Position numbers and translations under genes: made by a program. The notes under the pieces were generated by a model, which was not told the DNA's origin, searched no databases, and was given only the letters and a program-made list of their open reading frames with translations. 64,000 nt of DNA. It comes from Mucor racemosus (taxonomy: Eukaryota > Mucoromycota > Mucoromycetes > Mucorales > Mucoraceae). Positions 50,661 to 60,466 of this stretch are shown here, one piece after another. The stretch is from the NCBI GenBank assembly GCA_027405735.1, contig JAPEHQ010000006.1:62001-126000 (forward strand), in the 5' to 3' direction. Positions within the stretch are counted from its first letter, which is position 1, and every line of letters starts with the position of its first letter.

Positions 50661-51599
50661 TATAGAATTTGATTTGGTTTTTCAAAAAAAAAAGTTAGTT
50701 TTGATTAAGCTTTCACTATTTTTTTCTTGCCTTTTTATGTAGAAAGAAATGCCCAACGCCTGCTTTTCATGTTGTGACTAGTGACAAGCCACGATGCAAA
50801 CATAAGATCAATGTCCAATGCTCTTTACCATTACCACAATACAATTGAGAGGGCTTTTTCTCGTTTTATAGTATCTCAATTAAGAATAGTACAGTAGTAA
50901 AGCCATTATATTTTCTGTTGAGTACTATGAGCATTCCAAAGCCGATGTCCGACAAGACATACATTATATTTTGTAGGCTTATTGTTTCATAGAATCCATG
51001 CATTTAAAGCTTCATAAAAATATGACAACTTGTCACACCATTGCCATACCAAATTATAAGTTCACAATGTGCTCGACAGACAATAAATTAAGCTTTTAGC
51101 ATGCGTAATGTTTTAGATCCTAAAACGAATAAAATACAAGCGTGTACTCCATTTACTCGATAATCTTGCCATTAGCCTTTTACGGCATTACTAAATTTTA
51201 TTAATCATAAAAATCGTATAAATTTATATCTTCAACCGATCTCAAAAAAATTGATTTTTAAGGCATTTCAAAAATCTTGAAAGGATTGTTTTGCTATGGC
51301 TGTTTCCTTTTTTTTTCCAATGAGCGATGCAAAATAAAAAATATAGAAGCATACCTGAGATGCTAAATCTATCTACATTTTTTTATGATTGAAATCAATA
51401 GTATCTGTAATCGAGAATAAACTCCTTGAATATCTGAGTGTAATTTTCACTGCTTAAAAGTGAAAACTTCCTTACAATATAATTGAGGAACTTTTATCTT
51501 TGATTTACTCGAAACAGTTACATTCCATAGGTTAGAATGGATTTTGTACTTTTTTGTAGGTGCCTGCTTGAGCAAAATTTGAATTTTCATAGTTTTCAG
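50661..51599. other. Upstream of Nsr1 gene, then AT-rich DNA
   Basis: Promoter side of the Nsr1-like gene (poly-A/T near 50683-50692), then about 900 bp with no gene recognised; R4 begins at about 51600. Confidence 0.4.
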
Positions 51600-52106
51600 T
51601 CCAACATTGGAGCGTGATCTCTTTTCTATAACTAATTTCATACTAGACGCTTTTTAGGATATACCTTAGACATTGCTAAACAGATATGAATTAGTCGCAT
51701 TATGCTATCTATTCCTAAATTTATTCTACTATATTTCACGAAAGACTCAAAAGCAGGTAAAATTCACAACTTTTTTTCTTAAAAGTTGGGTCTCGCTTTT
51801 CATCCCTGCTCTACTTTTTTTTTTTTACTAAATAACGCTAAAAAAAAAAATATAAGTTAATGTACCTGAAATGTTCAGCTTTAATCCAAAAACAAGTATC
51901 CAGAAATATCCTATTTTTTTTTGCAGTTGATATAAATTTTTTAGTGCTAATGTTTCAGATTTTTATAGGTATTTCACTGCTAAAAACTAAGAACTTTGAA
52001 GCTTTATATCTCTACAAAAATTAAGCTATATTAGCACTTTTTAATAATGAAACTTACTTGTTTGAAAGTGCTCTATAACATGTTTTAGTATGAAAAAATT
52101 CTGAGC

Positions 52107-52137
<31 letters not shown>

Positions 52138-52387
52138 GGTATTTTTGTAGTAGATTTCAAAATATTCGTTAAAATGAGCAACGTTTTTTTTTTTTTTTAC
52201 ATTTATATCATCAAGCTTGTTGAGCTCTCTCGGACCTAATTTAGCTTTTTTTGAAATATTGATCTTTCCTGGAGATATCCTTAAAAATGTGTACAAAGAG
52301 ATGCCTTCGTTTCTAGCTTCAATTTCTCCCTTGTATACCCTCATCCCAAATTCTGAATTTGAAAAAAAATTGGCAAAAATCTCATTT
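51600..52387 (-). repeat. R4 repeat, left of the DIRS insertion
   Basis: Same strand and order as 10101-10890. Contains a T homopolymer of about 28 at 52110-52137. It continues at 56900 after the 4.5-kb DIRS element. Confidence 0.8.
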
Positions 52388-52453
52388 CTAGGTCGAGAAA
52401 ATTCTCGAAAGAATTTATTGAGACCGTCAGAACAAAATAGGAAGGTTATTATG

Positions 52454-52535
52454 CTAGAATCTTCTTGAACATTTATTTAATAGCGAAATTTATAAGATAT
52501 AAAAAGAAATAAAATTCAATATCTAAACATTAATC
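52454..52535. repeat. DIRS left inverted terminal repeat
   Basis: 82 bp starting CTAGAATCTTCTTGAAC, perfect inverse of 56818-56899; preceded by the 66-bp left extension. Confidence 0.95.
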
Positions 52536-52600
52536 TTCTTTTTCGCTCGGTCATAACCGACTTCTTAGTCCATTCAAACCTCTTACAAAGTATTAAAACA

Positions 52601-53515
52601 ATGTCCTCAATCGAAGAACAATTTACTGCCATGCAGCAACAACTTGCAGCCATTCAAGCACAACTCAATGGTGCTACTAGCCCTACTCCTATGCAGTCAG
52701 CGGATGACACTGCTACTTCACCTTTACATTCACTTGGTACTCGTCCCCATTACGACTGGTCTCCTTCGGATAGTCTCATGGATCTCATGGAATTAGATGT
52801 TCCTCTACATAATTCCAAACCACTTTCGGACTCAGAGCGTAAGTCCATCATCGAGTCTTACCCTCCCATGGCACATGTAGACTATAAGGCTCCTACTACT
52901 ATTCCTACTGCTGAACGAATTATGAACAAGGGACAAAAGCATGAGGATAACTCTCTCAAACATCTACAATATCAATTGTCCGCTGCTTTTCGTTCATTGG
53001 ATATTCTCACTCATGAATTATTTACTTATGATACTAGTAACCCTAATCTAGAACGCTACAGCGCAATGTTGCGGGATATTCGTCGTCTCTTGGTTCATGT
53101 CTGCTCCTTAATGACTCAACAACGTAATAATATTGCCCTTCGAGCTATCAATCCCGCTTTCTCTTTGAAGCCTGATCAAGAAACCAATTATACACTCCCC
53201 TTGGATGAATTCCAAACTACTTTGATTCAGCAAACTGCCGCAAGAAAGGCTACTCGTGAAGCAACTGCTAATCGTCGTCAACATCGTCGCTTTACGCCTG
53301 GTAATTCAGGACCTTCTAGTTCTTTCTCGACGGTTTCGGACCAACAGTTTTTTCGACCAGGTCCACCCTCCCAGCAGGGTGGTTTCAACAACAACAACAA
53401 CTTCAGCAACGCCAACAACAACAACTACAACTCCAACAACAACATTTTTCGACAGAACAGCAACAAGAACAACAGCACCAACAACAAGAAGACCAACAAC
53501 CCTTTTCGCCAATAG
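52601..53515 (+). CDS. DIRS gag-like protein
   Basis: 304 aa. The N-terminus is a Gln-rich helix (MSSIEEQFTAMQQQLAAIQ), the middle is helical (SLKHLQYQLSAAFRSLDIL, RRLLVHVCSLMTQQRNNIALRA), and the C-terminal third is Asn/Ser/Phe-rich and disordered. No zinc knuckle is seen. Position and size fit ORF1 of DIRS elements; capsid-like function is inferred from position. Its 3' end overlaps the RT frame by about 200 nt. Confidence 0.8.
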   Translation: MSSIEEQFTAMQQQLAAIQAQLNGATSPTPMQSADDTATSPLHSLGTRPHYDWSPSDSLMDLMELDVPLHNSKPLSDSERKSIIESYPPMAHVDYKAPTTIPTAERIMNKGQKHEDNSLKHLQYQLSAAFRSLDILTHELFTYDTSNPNLERYSAMLRDIRRLLVHVCSLMTQQRNNIALRAINPAFSLKPDQETNYTLPLDEFQTTLIQQTAARKATREATANRRQHRRFTPGNSGPSSSFSTVSDQQFFRPGPPSQQGGFNNNNNFSNANNNNYNSNNNIFRQNSNKNNSTNNKKTNNPFRQ

Positions 53516-55578
53516 AAGTGACAACAACAGGAACATCAACAACAGCACCAACAACAGCGACAACAATAACAACAACAACAACGACAACAACACCAACACC
53601 AACACCAACACCAACACCAACACCAACACCAACACCAACACCAACACCAGCACCAACAACACTATCAACAATAGAACCCGTAGGTGGACGTCTCAGCAAA
53701 TTTTATCAGGCGTGGACAGAAATCTCCACACCTCCATTTGTCAACAATATCATCAAAGATGGCTACAACATTTCTTTTCACACAACACCACCAACCACCA
53801 CAACACCAACCTCAATCACACCATTTTCAGCCGAACAAGCTCATCTTATCGACCAAGCTATTCAAGATTTACTGGAAAAAGCAGCAATAGAGAAAGTTTC
53901 GCCTCAGCAAGTTCAGGAAATTCCAGGTTATTACAGTTCCATGTTCGTCATTCCAAAGAAGAATGGCGGCGTTCGCCCGGTGTTCAATCTCAAAAGATTG
54001 AACCAATATTTGGAAGCTCCTCATTTCAAAATGGAAACCATCAAAGAAGTTTCACTTACGATCAAACCGAAAGATTATCTCGTCTCAATCGACTTATCCG
54101 ATGCTTTCCTTCATATAGGTCTACACCCAGATTCCAGACGTTTCTTACGCCTGAAATGGAAAGACCAAGTCTACCAGTATTGTACCACCGCCTTTGGTTT
54201 GGCATCCAGTCCCTTTGTCTTCACCAAAGTTTGCAGGCCCATCTTGGAACACTTGCGCTCTCAAGGCATCAGGATCTCTGCATACTTGGACGACTGGCTC
54301 CTCATAGCCAACAGCAAACAATTGGCTCTTCAACAGGCTCAGACAGTGGTTACTCTACTCCAACAGTTAGGATGGCTCGTAAACTTCAAGAAATCCGTCT
54401 TGGACCCAACCCAACGATTAGAACACCTCGGCTTTGTATTGAATACCCAGTCCATGACAGCAGCTCTACCTCTCAAGAAATTACGAGATATTCGACGCTC
54501 AATCAAACAGGTATTAGACAAGCCCAACAGACAAACTCCCCGGGTGGTACACAGCCTTACGATGAGAATTCAAGCAGCAACTTTCGCCATATTTCCAGCT
54601 CGATTGTACACCAGGCATCTACTCTATTACAAGAATCAGGTGGTGAAGAACGAGGCAGACTGGGATCGACCTCGACCTTTGGATCATTCCAGCTTGGAGG
54701 AACTTCAATGGTGGTACCAGAACTTACAACAATGGAACGGTCGTTCTCTTCTTCCTGCGACACCGACTCAAACTGTGTTTGTGGATGCAAGCAACACAGG
54801 TTGGGGTTGCAGCTGGAAACATCACCGGGCCCATGGCTACTGGACGCCGGAGGAGGCGGCGCAATCAATCAATTGGCGGGAGCTCAAGGCGGCTCATTTG
54901 GCTCTCAAGACGTTCCCTCTTCCGGAGAACTCCACAGTGCTGATCAGGACAGACAACACTACGAGTCTATCTTATATCAACAAACATGGTGGAACTCGAT
55001 CCCTCCCTCTTTTGGAACTTGCAACCGAAGTATGGAATTGATGCATTCATCACAGAATTATGATTCAAGCACAACACATCAGCGGGATTTACAACACAAT
55101 AGCAGATATGGAATCTCGACGAACATTCTTCAAGAACCAGTGGCAAATCAAACCATCAACGTTCCAGCAAATCAACCAACTTTGGGGACCCCATTCGGTA
55201 GACGTATTCGCGGACCGCACGACTCACCTCCTCGAAAGGTACGTGTCTTGGATGCCAGATCCAGGAGCATGTCAAACAGATGCATTCTCGATTCTATGGA
55301 CCCAGTGGAAGAACCCATGGCTGAATCCCCCTTGGAACCTTATCTTGAGAGTATTGAAGAAAATAATTATGGAACGGTTACCCATAGTAACATTGGTAGT
55401 CCCGCTCTGGCCCAGTGCGATTTGGTTTCCCATGGTACAAGCATTAGCAATCCGCCCTCCTCTGATCTTGGACAAATGTCATGTCCAAACAACATCTCCA
55501 CTAGCAGTCCATCCTCTACAGCACAACAATTGGAAGCTATCCGTTTGGAAGTTATCCGCAACAGGATATACTCCTTAG
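53315..55578 (+). CDS. DIRS reverse transcriptase-RNase H-methyltransferase-like ORF, one in-frame stop
   Basis: A frame open from just after a TAG near 53312 to TGA at 55039-55041, resuming in the same frame to 55578. After a Q/T/P-rich lead come the RT fingers and palm (PKKNGGVRPVFNLKRLN, LVSIDLSDAFLHI, FGLASSPFVFTKV) and the catalytic box YLDDWLL. RNase H follows (VFVDASNTGWGC, INWRELKAAHLAL, RTDNTTSLSYIN). Beyond the TGA are the conserved QAQHISGIYNTIADMESR and the methyltransferase-like part with NPPW. The stop falls in the conserved Trp-Cys pair before this block (VWN stop CIHH), so a TGG to TGA change is the simple reading. No early ATG exists in this frame, which suggests frameshift or overlap expression from gag. 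Confidence 0.85.
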
Positions 55579-56597
55579 GCCTCAATGCTACTGCGACTCA
55601 GGACCTGCTCCAACAACACCTACAACCATCCGCAACAGAAAAATGTTATAGGAAACATCAACTACGTTTCCTAGACTTTGCTAAAAAGAATCAGGTTTCC
55701 TTTGACAAGTTTACTGCTCAAGATGTTGTTAACTTTCTTTCGACAATGCGAACAACCCATCATCATCAAACATCAACCCTTAAAACAACTCGAGCAGCTA
55801 TTACCCACTTACATCAGGATCCTAATATTATAAAACACAGTAACCTACTCAACTCTTATATTGATTCTTTAGTTCGTCAAGATCCGCCAACTCTCATCCA
55901 TAGACCAACTTTGGACTTGTCTCCGGCCTTAGCCTTTGCTCAGGAAATTGCTTCTCGCGGTTCTACTACGGTGTATCGATTACAAATCAAATTGGCCTTT
56001 CTGTTATCCATGGCGGCTTTTCTACGACTTTCCGATTTAGAACGAATACCTTTTGGCTCTTGTTCGGTTGATAGATCTACTGGTGCTTTAACATTTTCAG
56101 TTGTGGCTCCCAAAGAGAAACGAAAAGGACGCCGCATTATCAAACCTTATACTATTCATCCTCATCGGGATAATCCTGAGTTATGTCCAGTTCAATGTTT
56201 CTTGGCTATTCGTGATCACCCTCACTTGACAGGTCGCTCTAGGGACACTGCTCTATTTGTCAACAGCAAAAATTTTAAGACACCTATCTGTGCGAGTACT
56301 CTTTCTTCTTGGCTCCATCATCATTTTATCTCACTGGTTACCTCGGAAAAGGGTGTGTCAATCCGGTCTTTGGCTTCATCCCGAGCTCTGGATCACGGTG
56401 TAGCGATGCAGGATATCTTGTCTCTTGGTAACTGGGCTTCGTCTGATACATTCCAAAACCATTATCAGCGAAATCAGATGGCCCGTATCGACTTCACGAC
56501 CACCGTACTCTCAAGTGGCACTAGTCTTGATACTACTTCTCCTACTGATGATGAATATTTTGATGCTGAAAACTCATTTGGTATGGCTCTGGATTAG
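55476..56597 (+). CDS. DIRS tyrosine recombinase (YR)
   Basis: About 373 aa from the in-frame ATG at 55476. The frame is open much further upstream (from 53256), but that part is only a shadow of gag/RT. Domains: N-terminal SAM-like DNA-binding helices (CYRKHQLRFLDFAKKN, FTAQDVVNFLSTMR), then a catalytic domain with Arg in FLRLSDLERI, the second Arg region SIRSLASSRALDHG, and GNWASSDTFQNHYQ with the nucleophile Tyr. The His of the usual H-x-x-R box appears to be Val here. It integrates the circular DNA copy in place of a DDE integrase. The stop TAG abuts the internal complementary region. Confidence 0.88.
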   Translation: MSCPNNISTSSPSSTAQQLEAIRLEVIRNRIYSLGLNATATQDLLQQHLQPSATEKCYRKHQLRFLDFAKKNQVSFDKFTAQDVVNFLSTMRTTHHHQTSTLKTTRAAITHLHQDPNIIKHSNLLNSYIDSLVRQDPPTLIHRPTLDLSPALAFAQEIASRGSTTVYRLQIKLAFLLSMAAFLRLSDLERIPFGSCSVDRSTGALTFSVVAPKEKRKGRRIIKPYTIHPHRDNPELCPVQCFLAIRDHPHLTGRSRDTALFVNSKNFKTPICASTLSSWLHHHFISLVTSEKGVSIRSLASSRALDHGVAMQDILSLGNWASSDTFQNHYQRNQMARIDFTTTVLSSGTSLDTTSPTDDEYFDAENSFGMALD

Positions 56598-56707
56598 CAT
56601 AATAACCTTCCTATTTTGTTCTGACGGTCTCAATAAATTCTTTCGAGAATTTTCTCGACCTAGAATTGTTAATTAGACCAGAAGAACAAAATAGGAAGGT
56701 TATTATC
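56598..56707. repeat. DIRS internal complementary region plus direct copy
   Basis: 56598-56663 is the exact complement of the left extension 52388-52453. Shortly after, 56684-56707 repeats about 24 bp of the left extension in direct orientation (gaacaaaataggaaggttat), so 56599-56622 and 56684-56707 can pair as a hairpin. Confidence 0.85.
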
Positions 56708-56817
56708 CCCACCCTTCATTTTCTTGTTTATTTTATTATGATTTAATATTTTATCTATCTTTCTTTTCTTTTCTATATTCTATCCCACCCTTCCTTTATT
56801 TAGACGGAGCTTAAATC

Positions 56818-56899
56818 GATTAATGTTTAGATATTGAATTTTATTTCTTTTTATATCTTATAAATTTCGCTATTAAATAAATGTTCAAGAAGATTCTAG
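56818..56899. repeat. DIRS right inverted terminal repeat
   Basis: 82 bp ending AAGATTCTAG, perfect inverse of 52454-52535. Confidence 0.95.
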
Positions 56900-57396
56900 T
56901 CTCATTTTCTCTACGAAAAATGTAGCTAAAAGATTTAGCAATAATTAGATCGATAGATAATTCTTTTTTACATTATTTCCATTACTTGTATTTTAAATAT
57001 GCTTATAAAAAACAACCTGTATATTCAAAAAACCTCTAAAATTTCTATCACATTTTACGTAAGATTTAATGTAAAACATTTGTTTGAGTTTTATTGTATT
57101 AAATGCAGAATTTAAAACTGCGCAAAAAACATTGAATACGCTAGTTCAGCTTACTTTGCAGTTTATGAGCTAATAAACAATTTTGTTTTTTGAATCATTT
57201 TCTGGTCGATTTTTACAAATTGATTTTGGAACCCAGTCAATATAGGCTTTAAGTTGTAATGTGAGCTATTATTTTAATTTTATTCACGAAAAATGAATAT
57301 TTTTCGCCAAAAAACAAATGCAGAGTAGTTTTTATTTAGATTAATCTTGGGGACACAAAAAAGTAGTACCTCAATTAATTATTTAAAACGAGCCGA
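56900..57396 (-). repeat. R4 repeat, right of the DIRS insertion
   Basis: Continues R4 (compare 10880-11198 and 12372-12600) up to a truncated copy of the 727-bp element. Confidence 0.75.
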
Positions 57397-57615
57397 GTGC
57401 AGTGGAATTACATACTAAAAACGCTTGATAAAAATAAAACAACCTAAATTCCAAGTGTCGCTCATAAAATATGATGCCACTTGAAATGTGAACAACGATA
57501 ATAAACAAACGCTTCAATTGAACACAATAACAAACGCATGCTAAAAATATGAAATACCTTTTTTGAACCATACATGTCGTGTAAATGATAGCACCCTTGA
57601 TCACGGTACCATCAT
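57397..57615. repeat. 727-bp element family, 3'-truncated copy
   Basis: Begins TGCAGTGGAATTAC like the complete copies and follows them for about 215 bp to the tgatcacgg region, then breaks off. Confidence 0.8.
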
Positions 57616-58239
57616 CAATTATACAAATGACATATTAACAGCGTATATTTTATTTAGTAGTTTAATGTCTATTCATGTCAGCTGTATTTTAATTGAGAAT
57701 CAGATGAAATGGAGATTAATATAGTGGATAGAAAATATTATGTACCACATATTCTACAGATATAATCTCCTAGCGTAACAATGTTGTGGCATGATACATG
57801 ATAGTGGCGATGGAACATCATGCTGTAATATCATGCTGGAATCGTGGTCCCGCTAATGTTCAACTGACCTGACTTTCGGTTCGTCAACTATTGCTTTACT
57901 TTTGGATTTGATATTTCCTTAGGCTTCAGATGGTTTTTGAAAGATTTCAAATTTTTCGCCCATAATTGAGTCGATTCCCGTCAATTTTGATAACCGATGT
58001 ACCTTCCATGTATGGTCATGGATATCGATCCTTAAATAAAAGTATTAATATCAAGATAAATGTGAACTGACCTAGCGCAACACTATGGTCTCCTGGATGC
58101 GCTTTTGAGAGCATTGATGCTCTTATATGAGCACATTTTTCTCCGCAACAAATGGATGCGCCTATCGAGCTAGGATAACAACGCCGATGATGCGCTCACA
58201 CAAGCGCATCCAAAAAAGAAATGGCTTATATAATGAGAT
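57616..58239. other. Mixed repeat debris, no gene seen
   Basis: A fragment at 57655-57770 resembles the 31947-32420 LTR family 3' half. A GC-richer 115-bp stretch at 58097-58211 is bounded by tggatgcgctt and aagcgcatcca. Confidence 0.45.
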
Positions 58240-59145
58240 CAAGGTTTTTTAGTCAATTTAATAAAGTATATCAATTATAATATAATTAATAAAGATAATT
58301 TGAATGTTTTAAAGCAGATGTGAGCTACTCTAATTCAATAGAATTGCCTTATTGACGAGATATATTAATTTGAAATTTGGGGTTTGAAAGAGTTCTGCCC
58401 ATGTTCTTCTTTCGGGGACCAAATGGGAACAACGACAACAACCTGTTTAGCAACACTAAAAGTATTTATGCCTTTGTAAATTTCTGTTTGTAACACACAA
58501 GGTCGACTGATTTAGGATTATTTTTCTTTTTTCTTCCTCACTTTTTCCTCAGTTTTTTTATTTATGATGTTTAAAACTGCAGCGAAAAGACCAATATTTT
58601 TTATAAACTGAAATCAAGTAGCAGGTACAAGTACATGTTTTTCCTATTGTTTATTTTGAAATGAATTATTAGCTGTTAATGTTAGTAGAGCGCATTATAA
58701 TATTTTTTCGAACAAAAAAAGCATCCAAGACTTAATCATTTTGTTCCATCATCTACGTTATAATCAACGCTTTTTTGTTCTAAAGTCGATATCTACTACC
58801 TGGAGAAAAACTGGTGATTATAAAAGTATGTAGAAGTATTTACTTGATTTGAATGAACGAATAAACTCTTGTTAATCTATTTAGTTTCTAAAGAATATTT
58901 GTTTCTGTTTAATGACCAACAGCCAAGAAGACGAAAACGAGATATTGTCTTGTATACCACTACCAACTATCAAAGGTGCACCATAATTATTACTTATTAG
59001 CTTGTTAATTCATTTTACTAATAAATCAATTTTTATAGGTCAAAAGTAAACGCATATTAAGTTCAAAACGCTTGAAACAATCCAATTATGCTAATTTACA
59101 TGGTTTATCATCTCTTGCTCATTCAATTGCTATATTGACATTCAT
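58240..59145 (-). repeat. Composite repeat L, modules P and N (partial)
   Basis: 58240-58990 is the inverted counterpart of about 590-1330. 59030-59145 corresponds to about 415-530 and then jumps directly to the dynein fragment, so this copy lacks module M and most of N. Confidence 0.75.
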
Positions 59146-59366
59146 CGTAAGGCAAGCTGATGATATGTTTGATACTACTGTTGTAGATGGAACCAGTCAA
59201 TTTTATTAATGGAATTTAAATGCAAATACCGAGGAACCATTTGTAAGTACTTAAGTTGGTTCTGGTAAAGCATTGAATAAATTGACTTTGGACAAAGAGG
59301 GTAAAAAGGAGGCAATAGGTTTCAGCGATGGCCATTTTTATGTTTATAATATTGGAGAGGTAAGAC
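59146..59366 (+). pseudogene. Dynein intermediate chain exon fragment, copy 4
   Basis: Reads NANTEEPFVST, TAA, VGSGKALNKLTLDKEGKK, FSDGHFYVYNIGE, bounded on the right by gtaaga. It shares the TAA of the other copies and has one more stop earlier (in the FSLWNL segment). Confidence 0.65.
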
Positions 59367-59389
59367 TAAAACTCAATGTAAAGTACTTC

Positions 59390-60190
59390 TAATGCAATAA
59401 TTATAAATTAAGACTATATTATCATAAAATAAACTACCACATAATATTAACATGTCCAAATATTTACAGTAATAAGCTTGAATCAAGTGGGTATAGCATC
59501 GTAAATTCTTGAAAAAGTTTTCAAGTATCATAAAATCTCTTATTTTTAAGACTTACAAGGCTCATAAGCGGAATATTAATTTTGGAAATTATTTTTGTCC
59601 AGATCATCAATTTTGACATTTTTTAAATTTTTTTTTCTGGTTTTGCAAATTTAGAGTTAATTATACTATCAATTATAAAAACAAAAAATATACACATATA
59701 AAACATTTAGCGCTCTATTTGCTCAATAAAAAATATACAATCTTTTTATTACAAAATATTACATGAAAATCCTTTAACCAAAAAACCGTTTTTGGACCAA
59801 AAGTACAAAGTTTCATTACTTAACATTTAATATTAAGCTTTTATAAAATATGTATTATCTATAGCTACAATTTTCTCTCATAATGTAGTATATTTAAACG
59901 TTGATTTTGGTATCAAAATTTGATTTTTCTGTTTTCTGATCTAAATCATGAGTGTTGGTAAGGACGAAATGAGTTTCCGAAAATGTCCGCTACAAAGTCT
60001 GAATTTTCAGACCATACATGGTTAAAATATAAGAAAATTAAAGTAAAAAAAAAAAACACCTTTTTATTTAAAACTTAGATATACCATAGTATAAGAGACT
60101 TAGCCATTCAATCTTGCTATTATGCTCAATGACGGCGTTGCTCTACGGGCTCGCTTTTGCAATTTTGTAATGAATGTATGATATGACAAA
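59390..60190 (+). repeat. Composite repeat L, module R1
   Basis: Inverted counterpart of 13262-13970, more diverged than the pair at 13.4/17.1 kb. Confidence 0.8.
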
Positions 60191-60466
60191 CTGTTTTTCT
60201 TGTAGAAAAATGTATGTTTCTATGATAACAGAAGATATTGCCTATTTTGTTTGGTTTATGGTTCATGTGCTGTAATGCTGCTTTTACATTGGCTGAAATG
60301 TGCAATTTATTAGCAGGGTTTTAACTATACTAAATAATGTAAAGCCTTGAAAATCCTTTTTTACGTGTGTTGTTTCTCTCTTTTTGTTTTCATATTCCAA
60401 GGATATATTCACCGTTTGATAATAAGGCATATCAGACTATCAAGCTGGTATTCTTTTCTTTTACCT

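Larger units (their letters stand above)
52388..56899 (+). mobile_element. DIRS-type tyrosine-recombinase retrotransposon
   Basis: 4512 bp. Inverted terminal repeats of 82 bp, 52454-52535 and 56818-56899, match perfectly. The left end carries a 66-bp extension (52388-52453) whose exact complement is the internal complementary region at 56598-56663. Both outer ends are CTAG, and the internal region continues past its single CTAG into the first bases complementary to the right end (CTAGAAT), as expected if it templates the junction of a circular intermediate. Coding order: gag-like ORF, RT-RNase H-methyltransferase-like ORF, tyrosine recombinase. The host sequence tctcattt flanks both sides (52380-52387, 56900-56907). 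Confidence 0.93.

Noticed and set aside
52054..52344. 96-codon Lys-rich ORF
   Set aside because: Driven by a poly-T/A tract in the R4 repeat.
53256..55475. First 740 codons of the 1113-codon ORF that ends in the recombinase
   Set aside because: This part is an alternative frame of gag and RT (Thr/Asn/Ser low complexity); only the part from about 55476 matches a recombinase.
58097..58211. Possible MITE with 11-bp ends tggatgcgctt / aagcgcatcca
   Set aside because: No target duplication and no second copy in the window; could be chance in a GC-richer patch.
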